Origin: Caulobacter sp. RHG1
GTDB lineage: Bacteria > Pseudomonadota > Alphaproteobacteria > Caulobacterales > Caulobacteraceae
NCBI RefSeq assembly: GCF_013181195.1
Contig: NZ_SMZP01000010.1
Location: 1 to 64,000, forward strand
Direction of reading: 5' to 3'
Length of the DNA: 64,000 nt
In this document: positions 8,428 to 16,538 of the stretch, piece by piece
How the letters are laid out: every line of letters starts with the position of its first letter
Position numbering within the stretch: position 1 is the stretch's first letter
Program-made: the position numbers and the translations under genes
Notes under the pieces: model-generated
What the model saw: the letters and a program-made list of their open reading frames with translations, nothing else
The model's database searches: none
Told to the model about the DNA's origin: nothing

Positions 8428-9339
8428 ATGAGGGACGCCTTTACAGAATCCGACACGCGCGGCGCGTTCGCGGGGCATGAAACGTTCCCACTGCGCCTGC
8501 TATGGCTCAAGAAGGCCTACAACGTCGCTGAAGACGGCCTGCCGTCAAGAACATTTCAAGAACCCGATGCCATTGGCCGGTTCGGCGTTGGCAAAAACAT
8601 GGCTATGTCGATACGCTTTTGGGCCCTTAGCGCCGGGGTTCTAGAGGAATACCAAGGCCGGCTCAAGCCAACGGAATTTGGCCAACTCATACTCTCCGAC
8701 AAGGGATTGGATCCCTATCTGGAAGAGCCGGCGACAATCTGGGCGTTGCACGCTCACTTGGCAGGGCAGCCTCTGCCGTCGACGACGACCTACTTCGCGT
8801 TCAGCGGTCTGAATTTGCAGGAGTTTGACGCCGCCACCCTCGTTTCGGAGCTTGAAGCCGTCGTGGCGAAGAGGGGTTGGCGCGCGACATCCGGCACCTT
8901 GAAGCGTGACGTGGAGGTTCTGCTGCGAGGCTACGTTTCCCGGACAGACGCCAATGAAGACGCCGTCGAGCCGCTGATGGCAGAACTTGGCCTCATCCGA
9001 GAAACGCGATCGGGAGGGTACTTCGAGTTTGTCAGAGGGCCCAAACCCTCCTTGCCTGACGGCGTGTTCGCCTATGCCTTGGCCCGCTTCTGGGAACGGC
9101 GACATCACGCTTCACCGACACTCTCGGTCGAACAAGCGTCCTACGGTCCTGGCTCACCCGGCAGGATCTTCAAGCTTGGCGAAGACGACGTCGCCGCACG
9201 CATGTCCCGTGTCGAGGCTTATACGAATGAGGCCTGGCGCTTCACCGACACCGCCGGCCTTCGGCAAATTCAGAAGATCAAAGATATCGACCTCATGAGC
9301 CTTCTGCGGTCAGCCTATCACCCAAAGGGCACGGCGTGA
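8428..9339 (+). CDS. sspB: DUF4007 protein, SspB-like
   Basis: The 303-residue product shows the DUF4007 pattern FAGHETFPLRLLWLKKA (residues 14-30) followed by FGVGKNMAMSIRFWALSAG (about 51-69). As I recall, SspB of the SspABCD phosphorothioation systems is a DUF4007 protein with DNA-nicking activity; the identity here rests on that family and on gene order. It overlaps the large ATPase gene by 4 bases. The middle and C-terminal parts look like winged-helix material but carry no motif I can name. Confidence 0.82.
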   Translation: MRDAFTESDTRGAFAGHETFPLRLLWLKKAYNVAEDGLPSRTFQEPDAIGRFGVGKNMAMSIRFWALSAGVLEEYQGRLKPTEFGQLILSDKGLDPYLEEPATIWALHAHLAGQPLPSTTTYFAFSGLNLQEFDAATLVSELEAVVAKRGWRATSGTLKRDVEVLLRGYVSRTDANEDAVEPLMAELGLIRETRSGGYFEFVRGPKPSLPDGVFAYALARFWERRHHASPTLSVEQASYGPGSPGRIFKLGEDDVAARMSRVEAYTNEAWRFTDTAGLRQIQKIKDIDLMSLLRSAYHPKGTA

Positions 9340-12300
9340 GCCGCCTAAGCGACATCGTTCGCGTCGATGGGCGCTTCCAGAGGTCGGCGCGGATCGACGC
9401 CGACCTCAAGGGTTTTCCGCCCCTCGAAGGCTACGTGCTGCAGGCAAGCGTCGAAAAGGCCTTGGATGGCATGGCGGCCTCCATTGCGGAGGCTGGCCGG
9501 ACCGCCTTTACTTGGACGGGCCCCTATGGTGGGGGTAAGTCCAGCGCCGCCCTATTGGTCGGCAGCCTTGTGGCTGGCGACTGCGAAGCGAGACAGCTTG
9601 CGCGCTCACTCGCTGGCCAAGCGCTGACCCAAGCCTTCGAGCGCGCATTCGTTGAAACGCATGGCCCATGGTCGGTTGTCGCCGTCACCGGCCGGCGCGC
9701 GAACCTGCGTGAGGAGCTCGCATTGGCCGCCGGCGAAGCGCTCGGCTGGTCTAAGGCCGAGGCGGCGGCTGCATTTAAGGACGACCGCGCCTTGGTCGAT
9801 AGCCTCGCCAAAAGCGCGACGACGCGCGGCGGCGTGCTGCTGATCATCGACGAACTAGGTAAGTTTCTGGAATACGCGGTCGCCGACGGTGGTGACGTCC
9901 ACTTACTACAGGATCTGGCTGAACGCGGCGATCGCAGCGATGGTCGCCTCGTCACCATCGGCGTCCTTCATCAGAGCTTCGCGCAGTACGCCGCGCGGGC
10001 CGGGCGTGACGCTCGCGAAGAGTGGGCCAAGATCCAAGGGCGCTTCAAAGACATCCCTTTCCTCTCGGCGACTGACGAAACGGTCAGCCTGCTTGGGCGG
10101 GCCATCCGTTGCGACGACGACAGGCGTGATGATGGTTTGGCGCACTCGGTCGCCGAAGCGATCGCCCTGCGACGGCCGGTGGACCCTCAAGCGCTCGGCA
10201 AGGCTTTGCATGAGGTTTGGCCGCTTCACCCCATCACCGCCCTGCTCCTCGGCCCACTCTCCCGACAGAGGTTCGCCCAGAACGAGCGCAGCGTGTTCGG
10301 CTTCCTCAGCTCAGCCGAGCCCAAGGGATTCCAAGAGCACCTAGCGACTGTTGATGGGAAAGCGCCAGACGCGCTCTATGGCCCAAACCTGCTTTGGGAC
10401 TACCTGATCGCGAATTTCGGCGTCGCCCTGACGGACGGCGCCGATGGCCGACGCTTCTCCTTGGCGTTGGAGGCGATAGAGCGCGCTGCGGTTCGTGGCG
10501 CGGCGCTGCACACTCGGCTCATCAAGACGATCGCCCTAATCGAGTTTTTCCGAAACGGCAGCGGTCTCGCCGCCGCCGATGACATCCTTGCGCTCTCCTC
10601 CCCCAATGACAGCCCCGCAGCGGTGAAGTCGGCGCTGACTGATCTCGTTGAGTGGGCGATCCTGATCCGGCAACCGCGTCTGGGGGGCTATGCGCTTTTC
10701 GCCGGCAGTGACTTTGATCTGGAAGAAGCGATCGAGCGCGTGCGCGCTCCACTCGACCGAGACACCGCCGCGAGCCTCCCGACTCGGGTGGGGTTTGGCG
10801 CCGTACCGGCCAAACGTCACTACTTCGACACCGGGGCGCTGAGGAGCTTCGAGCCCCGGATCCTTTTGGTGGGCGAGAGCGAAGTCGGCAAGGGCGGGGA
10901 TCATTCCCGACTTATGGCCGAGATCAAGCGAGGCGGTGACGGGCATCGCCTTTTGTTGGTGATGTCGGACGAGAGCGCCTCGTCACAGGAAGTCGAAGCC
11001 GTGGCCAGCGCCTTGGCCCGAAAACTGTGGGACGACGACGTCGTTGTCGCCATCGGCGCGGCCACCAGTCCTGTTCCTTTGAGAGCCGCCGCCACTGAAT
11101 TGGTGGCGATCGACAGGTTAGCGCGTGACCATCCCCAGCTCGAAGGCGACCGGATCGCTCGGCGCGAAATCGCGGCAAGACGCTCTGCCTTGTTCGATGA
11201 CGTTAACCGACAGCTCACTTCAGCGTTCGAGACGGCGAAGTGGAAATTCGGCCCTGGTCCGCATAAGGCGCTGGACAAGCAGTCGCTATCTTCGTTGGCC
11301 TCGGCGGTTTGTGACCTGGCCTACAGGGATGCGCCCAAGCTTCACAGCGAACTGTTGCAGCGAGAGCGTCCATCTTCCAGCGCCATGGCCGCAGTGCGCG
11401 ACCTCGGCCACGCGATGATCCTCCACGCCGATGCGGCGCACTTGAACATCGATGGATATCCCGCTCACCGCGGCCTCTACATGACAGTTCTGGAGCCATT
11501 CGGCCTTCACCGACACCTGGAGTCGGGATGGCGGTTCACGGACCCGAACGTCGATACCGCAGCGGGAAGAAGTCTACTTCCAGCTTGGGATGTCGTCGCC
11601 GAGACCCCCGAGTGCAGTCTAGATGAGATCTTCGACCTCTGGGCCAAGCCGCCCTTTGGCTTGAAGCGCGGGGTCATGCCGATCTTGGCGCTGGCATATA
11701 TCTTGGCCAAGCGCTCAGCGTTGGCCGTCTACGTCTCGGACATCTTCCAGCCTGGTATCGAGCCGCTCCTATTCGATCGGATCCTGCAGAACCCCGCCGA
11801 GATCCGGATCAAACACATCGACCGCACTCAGGACGATGTGAAGGTCCTGAAGGTGTTGGGCAAGGGCTTGAGCTTGAAAGTCGGCGCCTCGTCCTTGGAG
11901 GTCGCCGCCGGCCTTTATCAGCGGTTCGAGGCGCTGCCCCTCTACAGCAAGCGCACACTGCGCTTGCCTGCTGAGGTGCGCGCCGTGCGCGACGTAGTGT
12001 TGAAGGCCAGCGACCCCGAAGCCCTGCTCTTCCGCGACCTCAAGCCTATTCTCGCCAAGAATCCAGCCGTCGCCCTTTCGGCGCTGGAAGCCTGCGAAGC
12101 CGCATATGGCCGCTTGCGCTCGGACTTGGTCTTGGCGCTGCAAACCGCCCTGGCGGCGCCAGCCGATTTCGCGGATCTTGGCGCGCGCGCGGCCAACGTC
12201 GTCGATCGCACAGGTGATCTGCGCTTTGACGCCTTCGCCAATCGGGCGGCGGCGTTCGAAGGTGGGTCAGGCGACATCGAAGGTCTTGCCAGCTTGCTGG

Positions 12301-12644
12301 TCCACAAGCCCGCCCATAGCTGGACGGACCGTGAGCATGATCAGGCCTTGATGGAGCTTTCAAAGCTTGGGCGGCTGTTCCGGGAGACCGAGGCCGTGGT
12401 GGCAGTGCGCGACCGTCGAAAGGGCGGTGAAGCCCTTGCCGTGGTGGTCGGCTTTGACCCGGAAGTCCCCACGCTCGTAAGGTCCTTCGAGATTACGGCG
12501 GCGCAGAGCCAAGAGGCCGATGAATTGGCTTCACAGCTGATCGGCCTTCTCGGCCAGGTCGAACGCTCTGGTGATGTAAACCTCGCGGCTCTCGCCCGCG
12601 CCGTGCAGCGGTTGAACCTGATCCCAGAGACGGAGGCCGTATGA
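9336..12644 (+). CDS. sspC: Large P-loop ATPase of the phosphorothioation system, SspC-like
   Basis: The 1102-residue product has a Walker A motif GPYGGGKSS at residues 62-70 and a Walker B motif GVLLIIDELGK at about 166-176. This fits AAA-type ATPases of BREX/Ssp defence clusters. Long helical stretches make up the rest. In SspABCD systems the ATPase is required for modification and is thought to drive DNA remodelling. It overlaps sspB and sspD by 4 bases each. The overall length and position match SspC; similarity to BrxC-type ATPases is possible, but no other BREX gene is present. Confidence 0.82.
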   Translation: MSRLSDIVRVDGRFQRSARIDADLKGFPPLEGYVLQASVEKALDGMAASIAEAGRTAFTWTGPYGGGKSSAALLVGSLVAGDCEARQLARSLAGQALTQAFERAFVETHGPWSVVAVTGRRANLREELALAAGEALGWSKAEAAAAFKDDRALVDSLAKSATTRGGVLLIIDELGKFLEYAVADGGDVHLLQDLAERGDRSDGRLVTIGVLHQSFAQYAARAGRDAREEWAKIQGRFKDIPFLSATDETVSLLGRAIRCDDDRRDDGLAHSVAEAIALRRPVDPQALGKALHEVWPLHPITALLLGPLSRQRFAQNERSVFGFLSSAEPKGFQEHLATVDGKAPDALYGPNLLWDYLIANFGVALTDGADGRRFSLALEAIERAAVRGAALHTRLIKTIALIEFFRNGSGLAAADDILALSSPNDSPAAVKSALTDLVEWAILIRQPRLGGYALFAGSDFDLEEAIERVRAPLDRDTAASLPTRVGFGAVPAKRHYFDTGALRSFEPRILLVGESEVGKGGDHSRLMAEIKRGGDGHRLLLVMSDESASSQEVEAVASALARKLWDDDVVVAIGAATSPVPLRAAATELVAIDRLARDHPQLEGDRIARREIAARRSALFDDVNRQLTSAFETAKWKFGPGPHKALDKQSLSSLASAVCDLAYRDAPKLHSELLQRERPSSSAMAAVRDLGHAMILHADAAHLNIDGYPAHRGLYMTVLEPFGLHRHLESGWRFTDPNVDTAAGRSLLPAWDVVAETPECSLDEIFDLWAKPPFGLKRGVMPILALAYILAKRSALAVYVSDIFQPGIEPLLFDRILQNPAEIRIKHIDRTQDDVKVLKVLGKGLSLKVGASSLEVAAGLYQRFEALPLYSKRTLRLPAEVRAVRDVVLKASDPEALLFRDLKPILAKNPAVALSALEACEAAYGRLRSDLVLALQTALAAPADFADLGARAANVVDRTGDLRFDAFANRAAAFEGGSGDIEGLASLLVHKPAHSWTDREHDQALMELSKLGRLFRETEAVVAVRDRRKGGEALAVVVGFDPEVPTLVRSFEITAAQSQEADELASQLIGLLGQVERSGDVNLAALARAVQRLNLIPETEAV

Positions 12645-13480
12645 TTGAGCGGCATATCTTGGGCGTATCGGGGGGCCGTGACAGCGCGGCCCTGGCTGTT
12701 TGGATGCGTGAAAATCGCCCGGACGTCGACCTTGAGTACTTCTTCACCGATACGGGCAAAGAGCTTCCAGAAGTCTACGATTTCCTGGACCGGTTGGAAG
12801 GCTTCTTGGGCAAGCCCATCGCCCGGCTGAACCCCGACCGAGATTTCGATTTCTGGCTGAAGGAATACGGCAATTTCCTTCCATCGCCGCGCACGCGCTG
12901 GTGCACCAGGCAGCTGAAGCTGCGCCCCCTTGAACAGTGGCTCCGCGACGACCTCGAGGCCGGGCAGATCATCAATTCCTACGTTGCAATTCGCGCTGAT
13001 GAACCTTCACGAGAGGGCTACCAATCGACCCACGAGAATATGCGCGTGCATCTGCCACTACGCGATGCCGGCATTGACAGACGTGGTGTGATCGAATTGC
13101 TGGAGAGCGCTGGCGTGGGCGAGCCGGCCTACTATCAATGGCGCTCGCGGTCGGGCTGCACGTTCTGCTTCTACCAGCAGAAGATCGAGTGGGTGCGCTT
13201 AATGCGCCAACATCCCGAAGCCTTCGCCGACGCCAAGAATTACGAAAAGACCGCACACGCCAACGGCACACCGTTCACCTGGAGCCAAGGCGAGAGTCTC
13301 GAGGAGCTGGCACAGGCCGAACGCGTCGCCGCCATCGAGTCAGACTTCAAGAAGCGGCAAGAGCGCTACCTGGCGCGGCGCCCGCGCAATCCCCTGGCCA
13401 GCAAAACACTAGAGCCAAGCATCGACGACATATTCGGCATCGATGAGGCGTCAGCCGGCTGCGTCATTTGCCACAAGTAG
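12641..13480 (+). CDS. sspD: PAPS-reductase-family ATP pyrophosphatase, SspD/DndC-like
   Basis: The 279-residue product starts with the PP-loop SGGRDS (residues 10-15) in an adenine nucleotide alpha hydrolase fold. Candidate iron-sulfur or sulfur-relay cysteines are Cys88 (RWCTRQLK), Cys173 and Cys176 (GCTFCFYQQ), and a C-terminal CVICHK pair (Cys274, Cys277). Such enzymes activate the DNA backbone with ATP and insert sulfur supplied by SspA. It is the last gene of the operon that begins at 5208, and its start overlaps the sspC stop by 4 bases. Confidence 0.85.
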   Translation: MIERHILGVSGGRDSAALAVWMRENRPDVDLEYFFTDTGKELPEVYDFLDRLEGFLGKPIARLNPDRDFDFWLKEYGNFLPSPRTRWCTRQLKLRPLEQWLRDDLEAGQIINSYVAIRADEPSREGYQSTHENMRVHLPLRDAGIDRRGVIELLESAGVGEPAYYQWRSRSGCTFCFYQQKIEWVRLMRQHPEAFADAKNYEKTAHANGTPFTWSQGESLEELAQAERVAAIESDFKKRQERYLARRPRNPLASKTLEPSIDDIFGIDEASAGCVICHK

Positions 13481-13486
13481 ATGGGC

Positions 13487-14020
13487 TCACTGGGCTTTGT
13501 GTAGGTCGAGATACATGACCGGCTCGAGCCGCGCACGGTTCTCGCCAGTGTCGACCAAGGTAAAGCCGCATCGCTCGTAGAACTTGATGGACTCAGCCTT
13601 GGAATCCACCACGACAAAGCGGCAACCAATGGCGGGACAGATCTCCGCCTTGGCGATGCCCTGAGCGAAATTGACAAGATGCACGCCAAGGCCCTGACCG
13701 CGGTAGCGATCATCGACCAGAAGGCGCGCGATCTTCACAGCTGGATAGGTATCGTAGGGAAAATGCAGGCCATCCTCGCGGACCAACTCCGGACCAGAGG
13801 TAACCTCACTGCAGACAAGTGTAACGTAGGCGGCCGACCGCTTGTGAACCCTGTCATGGACTACGTAGGTCCGAGCCAAGTTCTCAGCCTCATACTTTTT
13901 GGCGTTCTTGCGGGCGAAAAGCTTCAGCGGCGTGAATCGTTCGTGGCCGGCTCTCATCGACGTGAAGGAGTCGTCGGGCTGCAGAGCGCGTAGCTCGAAC
14001 GCGTCCTCAGCCTCGTCCAC
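13487..14020 (-). CDS. GNAT-family N-acetyltransferase
   Basis: The 177-residue product has the acetyl-CoA-binding loop VDDRYRGQGLGVHLV (about residues 102-116), preceded by the AVKIARLLV strand. The late FVVVDSKAESIKFYERCGF motif is also typical of GNAT enzymes. It is convergent to sspD with only 6 bases between the stops. It follows the small gene at 14030-14221 by 9 bases, so the two form an operon. The pairing resembles GNAT toxin-antitoxin modules such as TacT, but the partner is not a recognised ribbon-helix-helix antitoxin, so the role is open. Confidence 0.85.
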   Translation of the reverse strand: MDEAEDAFELRALQPDDSFTSMRAGHERFTPLKLFARKNAKKYEAENLARTYVVHDRVHKRSAAYVTLVCSEVTSGPELVREDGLHFPYDTYPAVKIARLLVDDRYRGQGLGVHLVNFAQGIAKAEICPAIGCRFVVVDSKAESIKFYERCGFTLVDTGENRARLEPVMYLDLHKAQ

Positions 14021-14029
14021 AGCTCAACG

Positions 14030-14221
14030 TTACTTCGTCTTCACGGTGTTGAACGTCAGCTTACCGCCCTGGCTCCGGAAAGACTGGACCAGCTCAACCC
14101 CGCGCTCGACATTGTCCTTCGCATTGGCCTTAGGCCGGCCAAAGGTCACTTGGCGTTTGAACTTCTTCGCATCGTCCCCGGTCAGAGACACCCGACCAAA
14201 TGCGTTTGAATGAATAGCCAT
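14030..14221 (-). CDS. Small basic protein paired with the GNAT gene
   Basis: The 63-residue product begins MAIHSNAFGRVSLTGDDAKK and is Lys/Arg-rich. The ATG at 14221 was chosen over an upstream one because it is preceded by an excellent ribosome site (AAAGGAGGC), and the longer N-terminus would be atypical. It is immediately upstream of the GNAT gene. I do not recognise its family with certainty. A regulatory or antitoxin role is inferred only from the operon arrangement. Confidence 0.7.
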   Translation of the reverse strand: MAIHSNAFGRVSLTGDDAKKFKRQVTFGRPKANAKDNVERGVELVQSFRSQGGKLTFNTVKTK

Positions 14222-14289
14222 AGGATGCCTCCTTTCTACGGCGCGACCGTGCAGATCAACGGCTGAAGTGTCAACGCCCATACAAGCCG

Positions 14290-14305
14290 CCAAGTGCCAA
14301 CTTGG
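14290..14305. promoter_or_regulatory. Operator-like inverted repeat upstream of the small protein/GNAT operon
   Basis: This is a perfect 6-base inverted repeat, CCAAGT then GCCA then ACTTGG, lying 70-85 bases upstream of the small gene's start. Self-regulated two-gene modules often carry such sites. No binding protein can be named. Confidence 0.35.
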
Positions 14306-14329
14306 GGTTAAATCGTGCGAATTTAAGAA

Positions 14330-14384
14330 GCCTGGGTTGAAACAAAATTCCAAATTTATCGCGCCTGGGCTGGAATAATTTTCC
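14330..14384. repeat. Two imperfect 22-base direct repeats
   Basis: Copies at 14330-14351 and 14363-14384 share 17 of 22 positions. Both begin GCCTGGG and end TTCC, and their starts are 33 bases apart, close to three helical turns. The stretch is AT-rich compared with its surroundings and lies upstream of the small protein/GNAT operon. It may be a regulator-binding array. Confidence 0.4.
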
Positions 14385-14876
14385 CTTGGCGAGCTTCACG
14401 AGAACAGCCCGGTCACGCGCCTTGGCAAGCCGGGCATCAATCGTGCACATGACGCGACAGCTTGCCGCTGCCGTCCGCCAAACCTAGGCTCGTTTTGCGG
14501 GCGCCGCCCTATAGGCGCCGATCTGGAGCCGGGGGTCATCGGCGGCGGTCGGCGCTGAAGTCGGCGGGCCTTCGCCATCGCAAGGTTTCCAACGCCCGCC
14601 CCTTTTCCTCCTGGATGGCATTTTCGCCTAACAGCGATCTGCGCCTTGCGCCGCTGGCCCGATTGATTCACGCTTCCAGCGCCGGCGCCGATGCGCGCGG
14701 GTGGGGCGTGGAAACCCCGTGCGATGTCTAAGAGCCATAGCGGCGCGCCGATCACAGCGGCGCGTCGATAGCGCCCATGCCCCCGGGTCGCGTCCCCGTG
14801 TCCGCAGACTGCGGCCACGCGCCCTTGTCCGCCCCTGCGTTTCCGAAACCGCCCCGTTGCACCGACGGAGTAGGCG

Positions 14877-15425
14877 ATGGACCCCAAGCTTCCGCGCGTC
14901 GCGACCCAGCCCGAGGGCGGCTGGGACGAGCGCGACGACCTGGATCGGCTCTACCGGCGCTATGCGCCTTGGCTGGGGGCGATGCTGCGCCGGCGGTTCG
15001 GTCGCGGGATCGAGGCCGACGCCGATGACCTGGTGCAGGAGACCTACGCCCGGCTGGCGCCGCACGACACGGCCCGGATCGAGCGCCCGCAGGCGCTGCT
15101 GATGCGCGTGGCGTCCAACCTCGCCACTGATCTCCTACGCCGGCGGGCGGTCCGCACCCGGCACGCCCAGCAGGTCCAGCGCGAACCAGATACCGCGCAG
15201 GCGGCGGCCAGCGCTCTGGACATCCTCTTGGCCAAGGAGGCGATCCTGCAAATCCCCGAGCCCTATCTCGACGTCTTCGTCTTGAGGCGCTTTCATGGAT
15301 TGACCTATGAACAGATCGCCACACGCTGCGGTTTAACCGTAAAGAGCGTAGAATGGCGTCTGGCGCGGGCGGTAGAATACGCCCTCGCAGCGCAGGCAGG
15401 ACTGAGCGGAAGAAGCGACAGATGA
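14877..15425 (+). CDS. ECF RNA polymerase sigma factor (FecI-like)
   Basis: The 182-residue product has sigma-70 region 2 (LYRRYAPWLGAMLRRRFGRG...DADDLVQETYARLA, about residues 23-62). Region 4 is at about 123-165, with ILQIPEPYLDVFVLRRFHGLTYEQIATRCGLTVKSVEWRLARA. The start is supported by GGAG upstream. Its stop overlaps the fecR-like start by 4 bases (ATGA). With FecR and the downstream TonB-dependent receptor it makes a cell-surface signalling unit. By position it probably turns on the receptor and isopeptidase genes when the lasso peptide is present. Confidence 0.92.
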   Translation: MDPKLPRVATQPEGGWDERDDLDRLYRRYAPWLGAMLRRRFGRGIEADADDLVQETYARLAPHDTARIERPQALLMRVASNLATDLLRRRAVRTRHAQQVQREPDTAQAAASALDILLAKEAILQIPEPYLDVFVLRRFHGLTYEQIATRCGLTVKSVEWRLARAVEYALAAQAGLSGRSDR

Positions 15426-16414
15426 GTCTTTCGACTGTCCCGACGGACCAGGCCAGGCGGGAGGCGACCGAGTGGTTCGCCCGCCTGAACAAGCGCGACG
15501 TCCCGCTCGCCGAAATGCAGGCCTGGAAGCTCTGGCTTGACGCGCCGGGCAATAAGGCCGCCTACGACGAGGTCGATGCGTTCTGGCGCAAGAGCGAAGG
15601 GCTCAAGGACGATCCTGACATCAAGGCCGCCGTCGCCCGCGCCCTTGGCCGCGCCGCGCCGCCCGCCGCCAAGCCGTATCCGCGGGGCTTGGCCGCAGCG
15701 CTCGCCGTCGGGGTGGTGGCGGCTGTCGCCGGCGGCTACGCGCTCTTTGCCCCTAAAGTCTATTCGACCGGCGTGGGCGAGCAGCGCACGATCCAGTTGG
15801 CCGACGGCTCGACCGTCGTGCTCGACACCGACAGCCAGGTCGCCGTCCGGCTGACGGGCGCACGACGCGACATCCGCCTTGGCCGCGGCCAGGCTCTGTT
15901 CGACGTAGCCCACGACCGCCGCCGGCCTTTCGTCGTGACCGCCGGCGCCACCTCGGTCACGGCCCTGGGCACACGCTTCGACGTCCGCCGCGAGGCCAGC
16001 GGCGCCACCGTGACCCTGGTCAGCGGGTCGGTGGAGGTCCGACAAGGGTCGGCGGCGCAGGCCCAGCAGATCTGGCGCCTGACGCCCGGCCAGCGCGTGG
16101 CGACGGAGGCCGCCGCCGAACGACCCAGTTCCGTGGATGTCGACACCGCCACCAGTTGGGCCTCAGGCCGGCTGGTCTTCCGCGCCGTACCGCTGCGGGC
16201 GGCCGTGGCGGAGTTCAACCGCTATGAGCGCCACAAGATCGAAGTCGCGGAGGGTCCCGTTGGCGACGCGTTGATCAGCGGGGTCTTCGCGATCGGTGAC
16301 AGCGACAGCTTCGTCGGCTCGGTGGCCGACCTGCACGACCTCACCGTCGTGCGGTCCGACAAGGACGGGACCGTCCGTCTGGCCCGTGCGGGAGAGAATG
16401 GCGGCGCCCGGTAA
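15422..16414 (+). CDS. FecR-family anti-sigma factor
   Basis: The 330-residue product has an N-terminal cytoplasmic FecR_N domain with EATEWFARLNKRDVPLAEMQAWKLWLDAPGNKAAYDEV at about residues 13-50. One membrane helix follows (LAAALAVGVVAAVAGGYALFA, about 90-110), then a periplasmic FecR domain (GEQRTIQLADGSTVVLDTDSQV). It would hold the sigma factor inactive until the receptor signals. The start overlaps the sigma stop. The receptor gene follows after 124 bases. Confidence 0.92.
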   Translation: MSLSTVPTDQARREATEWFARLNKRDVPLAEMQAWKLWLDAPGNKAAYDEVDAFWRKSEGLKDDPDIKAAVARALGRAAPPAAKPYPRGLAAALAVGVVAAVAGGYALFAPKVYSTGVGEQRTIQLADGSTVVLDTDSQVAVRLTGARRDIRLGRGQALFDVAHDRRRPFVVTAGATSVTALGTRFDVRREASGATVTLVSGSVEVRQGSAAQAQQIWRLTPGQRVATEAAAERPSSVDVDTATSWASGRLVFRAVPLRAAVAEFNRYERHKIEVAEGPVGDALISGVFAIGDSDSFVGSVADLHDLTVVRSDKDGTVRLARAGENGGAR

Positions 16415-16538
16415 GTTTTTTCGTCGCATCGCCAGGGAAGCGGCCGGGGTGACGCGTCAATGCCCTGACGTCTTGCGCCGTGCACAGAAGATCCGTCCCA
16501 CGACGGACGCCGCCGCAGCGTCAAAGGGGGTCCCTTTC

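Larger units (their letters stand above)
14222..14876. other. 655-base intergenic region between the GNAT module and the ECF sigma gene
   Basis: The left 170 bases are relatively AT-rich and hold the operator-like repeats listed separately. The right 470 bases are GC-rich with no convincing gene on either strand: the open frames there have Arg/Pro-rich, non-protein-like composition. The right end must carry the promoter of the sigma gene at 14877, whose ribosome site is GGAG about 9 bases before the ATG. Confidence 0.6.

Noticed and set aside
9336..12644. Reading the large ATPase as BrxC of a BREX system.
   Set aside because: Its neighbours are a cysteine desulfurase, DUF4007 and a PAPS-reductase-like enzyme; no PglX methyltransferase, PglZ or BrxL is present.
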